A stretch of DNA of 12,002 nt from Aquimarina sp. (lineage in GTDB: Bacteria > Bacteroidota > Bacteroidia > Flavobacteriales > Flavobacteriaceae), in contig NZVW01000154.1 in assembly GCA_002697475.1 (NCBI GenBank), positions 19,285-31,286 of the forward strand, in the 5' to 3' direction. A program made the translations under genes and the position numbers. The notes beneath the pieces were generated by a model. That model made no database searches. It had not been told where the DNA came from and saw nothing but the letters and a program-made list of their open reading frames with translations. Within the stretch, counting starts at the first letter, position 1. Every line of letters starts with the position of its first letter. This document shows, in pieces, positions 1 to 7,787 of the stretch.

Positions 1-1049
1 TCCTTTCCTATACTGCGCTCCACGGCTCCAGGATGTGGCCCGTGGGGTATACCCGCAGGATGTAATGAGATATGACCTGCATCAATATCGTTTCTACTCA
101 TAAAATCTCCATCGACATAATATAAAACCTCATCACTGTCTATATTGCTATGGTTATATGGAGCAGGTATAGACTCAGGATGATAATCATATAATCTGGG
201 TACAAAAGAACAGACTACAAAAGCATCGGTTTCAAAAGTTTGGTGTACCGGTGGTGGTTGATGTATTCTTCCTGTTATAGGTTCGAAATCATGAATCGAA
301 AAAGCATACGGAAAATTGAAACCATCATAACCCACTACATCAAAAGGATGTGTGGCATAAACCATTTCAAAGATTTCATCCTGCTTTTTGATTTTCATCA
401 AAAACTCTCCCTTTTCATCATAAGACTCTAACTCTTGTGGTGCCCTCAGATCTCTTTCACAAAATGGAGAGTGCTCTAATAACTGACCAAACCAGTTTCT
501 GTATCTCTTAGGTGTATATATAGGTCTTCTGGACTCTACTATAAATAATCGATTATCTTCTGAGTCAAAATCCATTTTATAAATTGTCCCTCTTGGAACC
601 AAAATATAATCCCCATACTTAAAATCTAAATTTCCTAAGTGACTTCTAAATTTACCTGAACCCCGATGCACAAATATCAATTCATCAGCATCAGTATTCT
701 TATAAAAATAATCTTTAGTCGATTTCTGTGGTGCTGCTAATATGATATTGACATCACTATTAGTCAGTACACATTTTCTGCTTTCTAAATAATCATTTTC
801 AGGTTCTACTTTGAAACCGTGAAAACGGTAGGATTGTATATTATTAGAGATAGCGACCTTTGGACTAATATCATACTTGCCCTTAATTTCTTTGACTTGA
901 GTAGGTCTATGGTTATGATACATATTAGTCGACATCCCATCAAAACCTATAGTACCGAATAATTGTTCGTAATACAGATCTCCATTAGGCTTTCTGAATA
1001 TTGTATGTCGTTTGTGTGGGATTTTTCCCAGGGAATGATAGAAAGGCAT
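1..1049 (-). CDS. hmgA: Homogentisate 1,2-dioxygenase, C-terminus cut off by window edge
   Basis: A continuous frame starts at ATG 1049 (MPFYHSLGKIPHKRHT...) and runs off the window start after 349 codons; about 35-40 C-terminal residues should be missing, judging from the usual 380-390 aa of the bacteroidal form. The family is a cupin-fold, non-haem Fe(II) enzyme that opens the ring of homogentisate to maleylacetoacetate in tyrosine/phenylalanine breakdown in the cytosol. Visible support includes HGFKVEPEND, the LVPRGTIY stretch of the central cupin, NWFGQLLEHSPFCERDLRAP, and the iron-site region: His300 in APYNHSNIDSDEV with the acidic ligand at Asp306/Glu307, and His336 in IPHGPHPG. The 36-residue spacing between the two histidines equals that of the human enzyme (His335 and His371). 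No other tyrosine-catabolic gene is visible. It lies downstream of the patatin gene on the same strand, after 197 bp, and probably has its own promoter. The frame reads without interruption. Confidence 0.93.
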   Translation of the reverse strand, partial: MPFYHSLGKIPHKRHTIFRKPNGDLYYEQLFGTIGFDGMSTNMYHNHRPTQVKEIKGKYDISPKVAISNNIQSYRFHGFKVEPENDYLESRKCVLTNSDVNIILAAPQKSTKDYFYKNTDADELIFVHRGSGKFRSHLGNLDFKYGDYILVPRGTIYKMDFDSEDNRLFIVESRRPIYTPKRYRNWFGQLLEHSPFCERDLRAPQELESYDEKGEFLMKIKKQDEIFEMVYATHPFDVVGYDGFNFPYAFSIHDFEPITGRIHQPPPVHQTFETDAFVVCSFVPRLYDYHPESIPAPYNHSNIDSDEVLYYVDGDFMSRNDIDAGHISLHPAGIPHGPHPGAVERSIGK

Positions 1050-1246
1050 GAGTTTTAGTTATAAAAGGTTATACAGAATTCTGAGTGCGAAATAGTCAAC
1101 CTCCTTATTCAGGGTTTCTTTTAATAAGGTAGTGTAATAGTAATAATAAATCCTGCCAGAATAGACTCATAATTCTACAAATATCGTAAAAAATTTATTC
1201 TTTTTTTATAAGTTCATATTAAGATATAAACGAAAAATGTTAAATC
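1050..1246. other. Intergenic region upstream of hmgA
   Basis: This 197-bp AT-rich gap separates the stop of the patatin gene from the hmgA start. I find no convincing gene. On the minus strand GATATTTG (1185-1178) matches the -7 element TAnnTTTG at all but the first base, but no TTG lies at the right distance upstream, so an hmgA promoter here is only suggested. A 7-bp inverted repeat (1103-1109 with 1123-1129, 13-nt loop) carries a full minus-strand TAAGGAGGT (1107-1099), which is unusual for this phylum and lies 50 nt before the hmgA start, too far to serve it. A 21-residue minus-strand frame (1170-1105) is too short to call. Confidence 0.5.
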
Positions 1247-3529
1247 CTAAAACCAAAATCCTACACTAAAAAACCATTCGCTTTCATCTAATTCTGGAGA
1301 ATAGGTAAATTTAACCTGTATGGGTCCTGCAAATGTCTCCAAACCATAACCGAAAGCGTATCCGGTATACTCAGGTGAACTTAACCAGTCCCCTGTAGTG
1401 AATAACTTGTTGCCTACATTGGCAAAATTTGCAGATACATTGATGTGGTTTTTATTGAAAATCTCATAATCCAGCGTTACTAGGGTTTTTGCAAAACTTT
1501 CTCCCGTTATTCCAATAAAGTCATACCCGTAAAAAGGAATAAAGTTATTGATCATTTTAGCTCCAAAACCTCCCAACAGGAAATCCAGAGAAGGCACATT
1601 GTTATTTCCTATTTTCGTTCCGGCTTCGAGGTTTAGATTAAACGAAAGTCTCCTTGTCACAGGCGTAGCATATCCAAACGTAGCTTTAGCAATGGAAAAT
1701 TGTGAGAAGTTATTAGAAAAGTCAGATGAAAAAAGGTATGCATGTATGTCCCCATCAAAAAGAAAACCTTTGGTAGGAAAGTATTTATTATCATAGGTGT
1801 CCAATTTCAGATAACCAAATACACTCCAGTAATCACTATCATCAAAAACAGTTCTAGGCATTTGATCATCATCCTCTCCGAAGGTATCAGATAAAATTCT
1901 TAATCTTTTATATTCTGCCCCCACTCCTAATGAAAATGTTTGCTTAAATAAAGTTTCAAAATAAAGACTTGTAGTGAAGTCCTGATAATCAATATTAATA
2001 CTGTTTATTCCAACCAAATCAGGAGCTTCTCCAAATTCACTTAAAAAATCTACATCAATATCCTTATCAAATTTGTAAAATCTGGAATTGAGCCCTATAC
2101 TCCAGTAATACCCCTTATCTATATAATAATCTACATTGTACCTGATATTATCACCCAATGCCAAATCGAAAGAAAAAATATCATTATTAAACAAGAGTCT
2201 CTTTCTGGTAAGATTGATAAGAGCAGCAGTTTGAAGAAGATCATCATAATGTAAAGCAAACCTGAAGAGCATTTTATTGTCACTTTCTTTTACATTTAAT
2301 AAAAGAGCATTACCACCATCGGTATTAATCAAACGATGGCTTATTCTATCAAAATTTCCGGTTGCAGAAAGGTTATTAATACCTTCATTAAGTTTTTGAT
2401 AAGTCGTATTGGCTGGTGATTTTAACTTCAGCTTACCTAATATATATGACCTGGTGTAAGCATTGTTACCCGTAATGCTCATAATATCTATGTTTAGACT
2501 ATCAGAAATACTCTCAACTTCGATATTCCTAGGAGGTTCTTTCTGCATCTGTTTAATTTGCTTCAGTTTTTCATATTGATCAAAAGCTGCTTTTTCTCCT
2601 GCTGCTATAATATCTTCGGCCTGATCAAATGATATAACGGAAAAATCCTTTATTGACGGTTTAATATACACATCTGTTTTAGGAGCTTTATCCTTCATAT
2701 CGTTTATGGTTCTGAAATTGCTTATCTGCAACATAATATTAGTTACAGAGTTTAGCTCTTTTCTAAGCATTAAGCTGTCCTGTACATCTATACCTATGAC
2801 GATCTCTGCTCCCTTTTGCTTAATTTCTTTAACCGGATAATTATTAGTAACTCCTCCATCAGTCATTAATACACCATCCACCTCAACAGGACTAAATACT
2901 GAAGGTAAAGCACTACTGGCCGACACAGCCTCTGGCAAGTATCCCTTATCTAACAGTACTGGTGAACCATTTTCAATATTTGTAGCCATGCAAAAAAATG
3001 GTATAGGGAGACTGTCAAAGTTTCTTATGCGATTAACGTGTTGTGTATATCTGGAAAACTGATTATAAAAATTTTGCCCCTTAGATAATCCTTTGGGCAA
3101 ATCAATTTTAAAATTATCAAAAGGCAAAGTAATTGCATATTTTTCAGCGTCTTCCCTTTCGTAGAATGTCTTAGCCCGTCTAGGTAGTTCGTCTTGTATA
3201 AAAGCATCAAAATCAGCAGATCTAAAAATAGAATCCAGTTGCTTGGCGTTGTAACCTGAGGCATATAATGAGCCTACGATAGCACCCATACTGGTTCCGC
3301 CTATATGGTCAATTCTTATTCCCAGATCTTCTATAACCTTTAACGCTCCAATATGTGCCAACCCCTTAGCTCCACCCCCGCTTAGTACTAATCCTACCTT
3401 AACATCCTTAGGTAAACTATCTATTTTTTTTGACAAACTATTCTCTTCCTGAGCGGTCAAAAATCCAAAACTCATAAAAAGTAAGAAAAGACTAATTAGC
3501 TTAATTTTTATATGTTGTGGAATACTCAT
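1247..3529 (-). CDS. Patatin-like phospholipase with POTRA and outer-membrane beta-barrel domain
   Basis: This 760-aa protein is predicted to sit in the outer membrane and hydrolyse phospholipid acyl chains. An N-terminal signal peptide (residues 1-26, ending GFLTAQ) is followed by a patatin domain (about 43-330) with the oxyanion-hole motif GGGAKG (51-56), the nucleophile elbow GTSMG (Ser80) and the dyad aspartate in DGG (Asp224). All catalytic residues are present. Residues about 336-415 resemble one POTRA domain, and about 416-760 resemble a BamA/Omp85-type 16-strand barrel ending in FFSVGFWF, the terminal-Phe signal for barrel assembly. This order matches the PlpD-type (type Vd) architecture. 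In PlpD the lipase is exposed or released, but whether that holds here is unknown. The start codon directly follows the uvrC stop (TAA then ATG), so the two are probably co-transcribed and translationally coupled; no functional link to excision repair is known. The precise substrate is not visible in the sequence. Confidence 0.92.
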   Translation of the reverse strand: MSIPQHIKIKLISLFLLFMSFGFLTAQEENSLSKKIDSLPKDVKVGLVLSGGGAKGLAHIGALKVIEDLGIRIDHIGGTSMGAIVGSLYASGYNAKQLDSIFRSADFDAFIQDELPRRAKTFYEREDAEKYAITLPFDNFKIDLPKGLSKGQNFYNQFSRYTQHVNRIRNFDSLPIPFFCMATNIENGSPVLLDKGYLPEAVSASSALPSVFSPVEVDGVLMTDGGVTNNYPVKEIKQKGAEIVIGIDVQDSLMLRKELNSVTNIMLQISNFRTINDMKDKAPKTDVYIKPSIKDFSVISFDQAEDIIAAGEKAAFDQYEKLKQIKQMQKEPPRNIEVESISDSLNIDIMSITGNNAYTRSYILGKLKLKSPANTTYQKLNEGINNLSATGNFDRISHRLINTDGGNALLLNVKESDNKMLFRFALHYDDLLQTAALINLTRKRLLFNNDIFSFDLALGDNIRYNVDYYIDKGYYWSIGLNSRFYKFDKDIDVDFLSEFGEAPDLVGINSINIDYQDFTTSLYFETLFKQTFSLGVGAEYKRLRILSDTFGEDDDQMPRTVFDDSDYWSVFGYLKLDTYDNKYFPTKGFLFDGDIHAYLFSSDFSNNFSQFSIAKATFGYATPVTRRLSFNLNLEAGTKIGNNNVPSLDFLLGGFGAKMINNFIPFYGYDFIGITGESFAKTLVTLDYEIFNKNHINVSANFANVGNKLFTTGDWLSSPEYTGYAFGYGLETFAGPIQVKFTYSPELDESEWFFSVGFWF

Positions 3530-5332
3530 TTACTTCGCTTTTTTAGAAAGATAAAAATTATATACTTTGGTTGCTCTGGAATCTCCAATAACTTCAGCTA
3601 ATTCTTTTTGACTAGCCTTACTAATCCGTTTTACGGATCTAAATTGTTTTAATAATTCTACAACTGTTTTTTCTCCAATGCCAGGGATGTTGTCCAGTTC
3701 CGTTTCTATCGCGGATTTACTTCTTTTTTGTCTATGAAAGGTTATCCCAAACCTATGCGCTTCATTTCTTAAATGTTGAATTACTTTTAATGTTTCTGAT
3801 TTTTTATCAAGGTATAAGGGGATCGAATCTCCGGGATAATATATTTCTTCCAGTCGCTTGGCAATACCAATAATGGTAACCTTGCCCCTTATGTTTAATT
3901 GATCCAAGGCCTTTAATCCAGATGATAACTGACCTTTTCCTCCATCTACTATTACCAATTGGGGTAATGGTTCTTCCTCGTCAAGCAGGCGCTTATATCT
4001 TCTGTATACTACTTCTTCCATTGAAGCAAAATCATTAGGGCCTTCAACGGTTTTAATATTAAATTTTCTGTAATCCTTTTTACTAGGTTTACCATCTTTA
4101 AAAACCACACAAGCGGCTACTGGATTAGTACCCTGAATATTTGAGTTATCAAAACATTCTATATGTCTTGGTTCTTCTGGCAGTCGAAGATCCTTTTTCA
4201 TCTGGGACATCAAACGTTTCACATGTCGATCAGGGTCAATTATTTTTATTTGCTTAAATCGCTCCTGCCTATAATATTTTGCATTTCTTAATGAGAGGTC
4301 AACTATTTTCTTTTTATCCCCTAATTTAGGGACGGTAATTTTTATATCTTCTCCCACATCTACCTTAAATGGTGTATAGATTTCTTTTGATTTAGAACTA
4401 AATCGCTGTCTGATCTCTACAATGGCCAATTCCAAAAGTTCTTTGTCAGCTTCCTGAAGCTTTTTCTTCATTTCTATGGTATGTGATCTAACAATAGCAC
4501 CGTATGAAAGCTGTAGAAAATTAACATATCCAAAGGCTTCATCTGATATAATGGTAAACACATCAACATTACTGATATTAGGGTTGACAACAGTAGATTT
4601 TGCCTGATATCTTTCTAAGATAGCTATTTTATCTTTAACACGCTGAGCATCTTCAAATTCCATTTTCTCGGCATGCTCCATCATTTTTTGCTTAAACCTG
4701 AACAAAGAATCTTTAAAGTTGCCTTTTACGATTTGCCGGATGGCATTCAGATTTTCAAGATATTCTTCCTCAGATTGGAAATCTTCACAAGGACCTTTGC
4801 AATTACCTAAATGATATTCAAGACATACTTTATATTTACCATCGTCAATTTTTTGCTTTGATAAATCATAGTTACACGTTCTCAAAGGATATAGGCCTTT
4901 GATGAGATCCAAAAGAGCATTAACCGTTTTTACTGAGGTATAAGGCCCATAATATTCTGAGCCATCTTTCACAAAATTTCTAGTTAGAAACACTCTGGGA
5001 AAACGTTCTTTTTTTATACAAATCCAGGGATATGTTTTATCATCTTTTAACATTACATTGAACCTGGGTTGATGCTTTTTGATCAAATTATTCTCCAGAA
5101 GAAGAGCATCGGTTTCAGTTTCAACCACAATGTGTTTAATGTTTCTAATTTTTTTAACCAATACACTAATCCGGTAACTGTCGTGGCTTTTTGTGAAATA
5201 TGAAGACACTCTTTTTTTTAGATTTTTAGCCTTTCCTACATAAAGTAATTTATCTGACTTATCATAATACTGATAAACTCCCGGACTTGACGGTAATGTC
5301 TTAATTTGTATTTCTAATGAAGCTTCTTGCAT
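3530..5332 (-). CDS. uvrC: UvrABC excinuclease subunit C
   Basis: UvrC makes both incisions around a lesion held by UvrB in nucleotide excision repair. The 600-aa length is typical. The N-terminal GIY-YIG nuclease (3' incision) shows GVY (18-20), YVGKA (31-35), Arg41 and the metal-binding Glu80 in LLLENNLIKKHQP. Four cysteines follow (Cys153, 170, 178, 182; spacing x16, x7, x3), corresponding to the cluster that binds iron-sulfur in E. coli UvrC; the first gap is longer than E. coli's. A UVR motif for UvrB contact lies at about 214-249. The RNase H-like nuclease (5' incision) has Asp395 in FDNSN, Asp463 in IVDGGKGQL and His526 in RNEAHRFGI, the expected DDH triad. Two helix-hairpin-helix motifs lie at about 545-597 (NIPGIGEKT). 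The gene is intact. It is first in a unit with the patatin gene and divergent from the RimK unit. I found no clear promoter for it. Confidence 0.98.
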   Translation of the reverse strand: MQEASLEIQIKTLPSSPGVYQYYDKSDKLLYVGKAKNLKKRVSSYFTKSHDSYRISVLVKKIRNIKHIVVETETDALLLENNLIKKHQPRFNVMLKDDKTYPWICIKKERFPRVFLTRNFVKDGSEYYGPYTSVKTVNALLDLIKGLYPLRTCNYDLSKQKIDDGKYKVCLEYHLGNCKGPCEDFQSEEEYLENLNAIRQIVKGNFKDSLFRFKQKMMEHAEKMEFEDAQRVKDKIAILERYQAKSTVVNPNISNVDVFTIISDEAFGYVNFLQLSYGAIVRSHTIEMKKKLQEADKELLELAIVEIRQRFSSKSKEIYTPFKVDVGEDIKITVPKLGDKKKIVDLSLRNAKYYRQERFKQIKIIDPDRHVKRLMSQMKKDLRLPEEPRHIECFDNSNIQGTNPVAACVVFKDGKPSKKDYRKFNIKTVEGPNDFASMEEVVYRRYKRLLDEEEPLPQLVIVDGGKGQLSSGLKALDQLNIRGKVTIIGIAKRLEEIYYPGDSIPLYLDKKSETLKVIQHLRNEAHRFGITFHRQKRSKSAIETELDNIPGIGEKTVVELLKQFRSVKRISKASQKELAEVIGDSRATKVYNFYLSKKAK

Positions 5333-5507
5333 AATGTTACCGTAAATTTAAGTCATTACTATTATAGTGTACTGTATGAAAACCTTTTAAATTTTGTTAA
5401 AAAAATACTCCTGTTTGTATTGACTGTGTATTACATTAATTAATGCTTAATCTTTAGAAAGCATCTGTATTTTTCTTACTTTAGCGGTACCAATACATTA
5501 TAATTAC
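5333..5507. other. Divergent intergenic region between uvrC and the RimK unit
   Basis: This 175-bp AT-rich stretch must hold the promoters of both divergent units. It contains a perfect 12-bp palindrome, CATTAATTAATG (5434-5445), a possible operator or chance in AT-rich DNA. For the plus strand TACTTTAG (5477-5484) matches TAnnTTTG at all but one defined base, with TTTA (5453-5456) as a poor -33 element 20 nt upstream. For the minus strand TATTTTTT (5407-5400) is a similar one-off match without a partner. None of these is strong. Confidence 0.4.
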
Positions 5508-5945
5508 TTGGAAGTAAAGAAAAAAATAATAGGAAGGACTGATAAAGTTGATTTTCCTTTGCTGGATCTGGAAGGTATTGATGCAAAGGTTGATACCGGT
5601 GCTTATACTTCCTCTATCCATTGTGTGGATATTATAGAAATTGATCAAACTTTACAATGTTCTTTCCTTGATGCCACTCATCCTGAATATAATGGAAAAA
5701 AATTTACCTTCAGTAATTATGATATAACCGCTGTTAAGAGTAGCAATGGTAAGGTTGAGGTTCGATATGCTGTCAAAACCAAAATAACGGTATTTGGAGA
5801 AACTCACCCAATAACTTTGACCTTATCTTCAAGAGAAGATATGCGTTTTCCTGTTTTAATAGGAAGAAAATTCTTAAGTGGCAAATTTATTGTTGACCCT
5901 CAATTGGAAAACCAATCTTATAATCAAACTTTAAATGAACATTAA
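5508..5945 (+). CDS. RimK-associated retropepsin-like aspartic peptidase (DUF785 / 'ATP-dependent zinc protease' family)
   Basis: This 145-aa protein is a single retropepsin-like domain of the family often misnamed ATP-dependent zinc protease (PF05618; RimB of pseudomonads is a relative). The catalytic motif is VDTGAYTSS with Asp29-Thr30-Gly31, and the closing hydrophobic-hydrophobic-Gly motif is MRFPVLIGRKFL (112-123). One Asp per chain implies action as a homodimer. No signal peptide is seen, so it is cytosolic. The start is TTG: no in-frame ATG lies between the upstream stop at 5448 and the conserved N-terminus, and the first internal Met is residue 112. ATT at 5469 is a less likely alternative. 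The gene overlaps the next one (rimK-like) by 11 nt. Family members recur beside RimK ligases and are proposed to cut or control the glutamate tails RimK makes. Substrate and direction of control here are inferred, not visible. It is probably the first gene of the four-gene unit. Confidence 0.88.
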   Translation: MEVKKKIIGRTDKVDFPLLDLEGIDAKVDTGAYTSSIHCVDIIEIDQTLQCSFLDATHPEYNGKKFTFSNYDITAVKSSNGKVEVRYAVKTKITVFGETHPITLTLSSREDMRFPVLIGRKFLSGKFIVDPQLENQSYNQTLNEH

Positions 5946-6807
5946 AATTCTTTCTCGCAGCAGTAAATTGTATTCTACAGATGCGATTGTACAAGCTGCC
6001 ATTAAGAGAAAACACAACGTACAGGTCATAGACCCATTAAGTTGTGATATAGTTATTGAAAAAAAGAAACCTGAAATATATTATAAAGGGAAAAAACTAG
6101 ATCATGTAGATGCTGTTATCCCTAGAATTGGTGCGTCCATTACGTATTATGGTACAGCCGTAGTAAGACAATTTGAAATGATGAATGTCTTTACTACAGT
6201 AGAATCTCAGGCCCTTATACGATCAAGAGATAAATTAAGAAGTTTACAAATTCTATCCAAAGCAGGATTAGGTTTGCCTAAAACTGTTTTTACTAATTAT
6301 AGTAGAGACGTTGAAGGTGTTATAGATCATGTAGGAGGTGCCCCTCTGATCATCAAACTCTTAGAAGGTACTCAGGGATTGGGAGTGGTATTAGCAGAGA
6401 CAAACAAAGCTGCTGAATCTGTTATTGAAGCCTTTAATGGTTTACAAGCCAGAGTAATTGTGCAGGAATATATAAAAGAAGCTAAAGGCGCAGATATCAG
6501 AGCTTTTGTAGTGGATGGTCACGTTGTGGGTGCAATGAAAAGACAAGGTAAGGAAGGTGAATTCAGATCTAATTTACATAGAGGAGGTACTGCTTCAATT
6601 ATTGAGCTAACTGATGAAGAAGAAAATGCTGCAATAAAAGCTGCCAGAGCTATGCGATTAGGAGTTGCGGGCGTAGATATGCTACAGAGCGAAAGAGGAC
6701 CTCTCATCTTAGAAGTTAACTCATCACCAGGATTAGAAGGTATAGAGCAAGCTACCGGAAAAGATATTGCCAAGTCTATCATTCGTTTTATAGAAAGAAG
6801 TCTTTAA
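5935..6807 (+). CDS. rimK: RimK-type ATP-grasp glutamate ligase (ribosomal protein S6 modification protein)
   Basis: RimK uses ATP to join glutamates to a carboxyl terminus; the E. coli enzyme acts on ribosomal protein S6 and also makes free poly-alpha-glutamate. This 290-aa protein follows E. coli RimK (300 aa) closely along its whole length, for example MNIKILSRSSKLYS at the start, DAVIPRIGASITYYGTA (59-75), EGTQGLGVVLAET (144-156), VQEYIKEAKGADIR (176-189), RSNLHRGG (211-218) and VNSSPGLEGIE (261-271). ATP-binding Lys100 and Lys141, Glu178, and the metal ligands Asp248, Glu260 and Asn262 are all present, so an active enzyme is expected. The E. coli C-terminal extension is absent. The ATG lies within the end of the retropepsin gene (11-nt overlap) and the stop forms TAATG with the next gene. 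The likeness supports a protein-tail ligase rather than a CofF/MptN cofactor ligase, but the true acceptor in this organism is unknown. Confidence 0.93.
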   Translation: MNIKILSRSSKLYSTDAIVQAAIKRKHNVQVIDPLSCDIVIEKKKPEIYYKGKKLDHVDAVIPRIGASITYYGTAVVRQFEMMNVFTTVESQALIRSRDKLRSLQILSKAGLGLPKTVFTNYSRDVEGVIDHVGGAPLIIKLLEGTQGLGVVLAETNKAAESVIEAFNGLQARVIVQEYIKEAKGADIRAFVVDGHVVGAMKRQGKEGEFRSNLHRGGTASIIELTDEEENAAIKAARAMRLGVAGVDMLQSERGPLILEVNSSPGLEGIEQATGKDIAKSIIRFIERSL

Positions 6808-7787
6808 TGTCTAAGTCTAAACATGACATATTAAATATTCTGGGAGAAGATATACCCCTAGGTGCCAGTAGGACTATAAATTTTAATATTGCTAAATTAT
6901 ATACTTCTACAAAGGTTGAGATTCCGGTTATTATTGAACGATCAAAAAAACCGGGTCCTGTGGTTCTAATCACTGGAGGAATACATGGGGATGAAATTGA
7001 TGGTGTTGAAATTGTAAGACAAATCATAGCCAAAAGAATCAATAAACCTTCTAAGGGAAGTATAATTTGCATTCCATTACTTAACGTCTTTGGTTTCCTG
7101 AGTATGAACAGATCTTTTCCTGATGGCAGAGATCTTAACAGGGTTTTTCCAGGTACTAAAAACGGATCTCTAGCTAGTAGGTTTGCTTATCAATTTGTCA
7201 ATGAAATTTTGCCTGCTGCAGACTTTTGTCTTGATTTTCATACAGGAGGAGCAAGTAGATTTAACGCACCACACATAAGAGTAGTACCTGATGATGAAAA
7301 ACTCATCAGTTATGCTAAAATATTTAATGCTCCTTTCATTTTATATTCTAAAAATTTAGAAGGCTCCTACAGAGCAACATGTGCTAAAAAAGGTATTGAT
7401 ATCCTGCTATTTGAAGGCGGAAAATCTCAAAGTAGTAGTAGAGAAATAGCCAGAGAAGGTGTTGAGGGAACTATGAGGATACTTAAGCATCTCGGTATGC
7501 TGAATAAAAAGTTCGAAGCTCCTATACCTCACGCACGTTCTATAATCATCAAGAGTAGTCAGTGGATAAGAGCTAAATACAGTGGATTATTACATCTTAA
7601 AATTCCCATTTCAAAACATGTGGAAAAAGGAGAAGTTTTAGCTACAATTACAGACCCTTATGGAACTAAGAGGCACGTAGTTAAATCTCCCTATGAAGGA
7701 TATGTAATCAATCTTAATGAATCACCAATTGTTTATAAAGGAGATGCAATTTTCAGAATAACAAAGGAAATTGATGGAAGCCACTAG
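6807..7787 (+). CDS. AspA/AstE-type zinc deacylase/carboxypeptidase (M14-like)
   Basis: This 326-aa protein belongs to the succinylglutamate desuccinylase/aspartoacylase family, zinc enzymes related to M14 carboxypeptidases that split an amide or peptide bond near a carboxylate. Zinc ligands are His60 and Glu63 in GGIHGDE and His145 in DFHTGG. DLNR (109-112) binds the substrate carboxylate, and Glu203 in LLFEGG is the likely catalytic base. Residues about 245-320 form a small beta domain resembling a barrel-sandwich hybrid (VEKGEVLATITDPYG, then VVKSPYEGYV), as in many uncharacterised relatives. No signal peptide is seen. It is not part of an arginine-succinyltransferase cluster, so AstE itself is unlikely. 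Its TAATG overlap with rimK makes removal of a RimK-added glutamate, or processing of a related conjugate, a reasonable inference. The C-terminus overlaps the folate gene by 14 nt. The family assignment is strong; the substrate is not known. Confidence 0.87.
   Translation: MSKSKHDILNILGEDIPLGASRTINFNIAKLYTSTKVEIPVIIERSKKPGPVVLITGGIHGDEIDGVEIVRQIIAKRINKPSKGSIICIPLLNVFGFLSMNRSFPDGRDLNRVFPGTKNGSLASRFAYQFVNEILPAADFCLDFHTGGASRFNAPHIRVVPDDEKLISYAKIFNAPFILYSKNLEGSYRATCAKKGIDILLFEGGKSQSSSREIAREGVEGTMRILKHLGMLNKKFEAPIPHARSIIIKSSQWIRAKYSGLLHLKIPISKHVEKGEVLATITDPYGTKRHVVKSPYEGYVINLNESPIVYKGDAIFRITKEIDGSH

Noticed and set aside
240..431. Plus-strand 63-aa open frame
   Set aside because: It lies entirely antisense to the well-conserved hmgA coding region and has no protein-like features.
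1105..1170. Minus-strand 21-residue hydrophobic frame between the patatin gene and hmgA
   Set aside because: Too short, leucine-rich because of TTA/TTATT repeats, and without a start signal; likely chance.
1548..1796. Plus-strand 82-aa open frame
   Set aside because: Antisense shadow of the barrel domain of the patatin protein.
5508..5945. Annotation of the small peptidase as a zinc protease
   Set aside because: The sequence shows the DTG aspartic-peptidase motif and no zinc-binding HExxH; the zinc name is a legacy label of the family.
6519..7072. Two minus-strand open frames (87 and 94 aa)
   Set aside because: Antisense to conserved RimK and AspA/AstE coding sequence; composition follows the opposite strand's codons.
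6807..7787. Naming the zinc hydrolase astE (arginine catabolism)
   Set aside because: No astABCD neighbours are present and the domain layout with a C-terminal beta domain fits the general AspA/AstE-like group instead.
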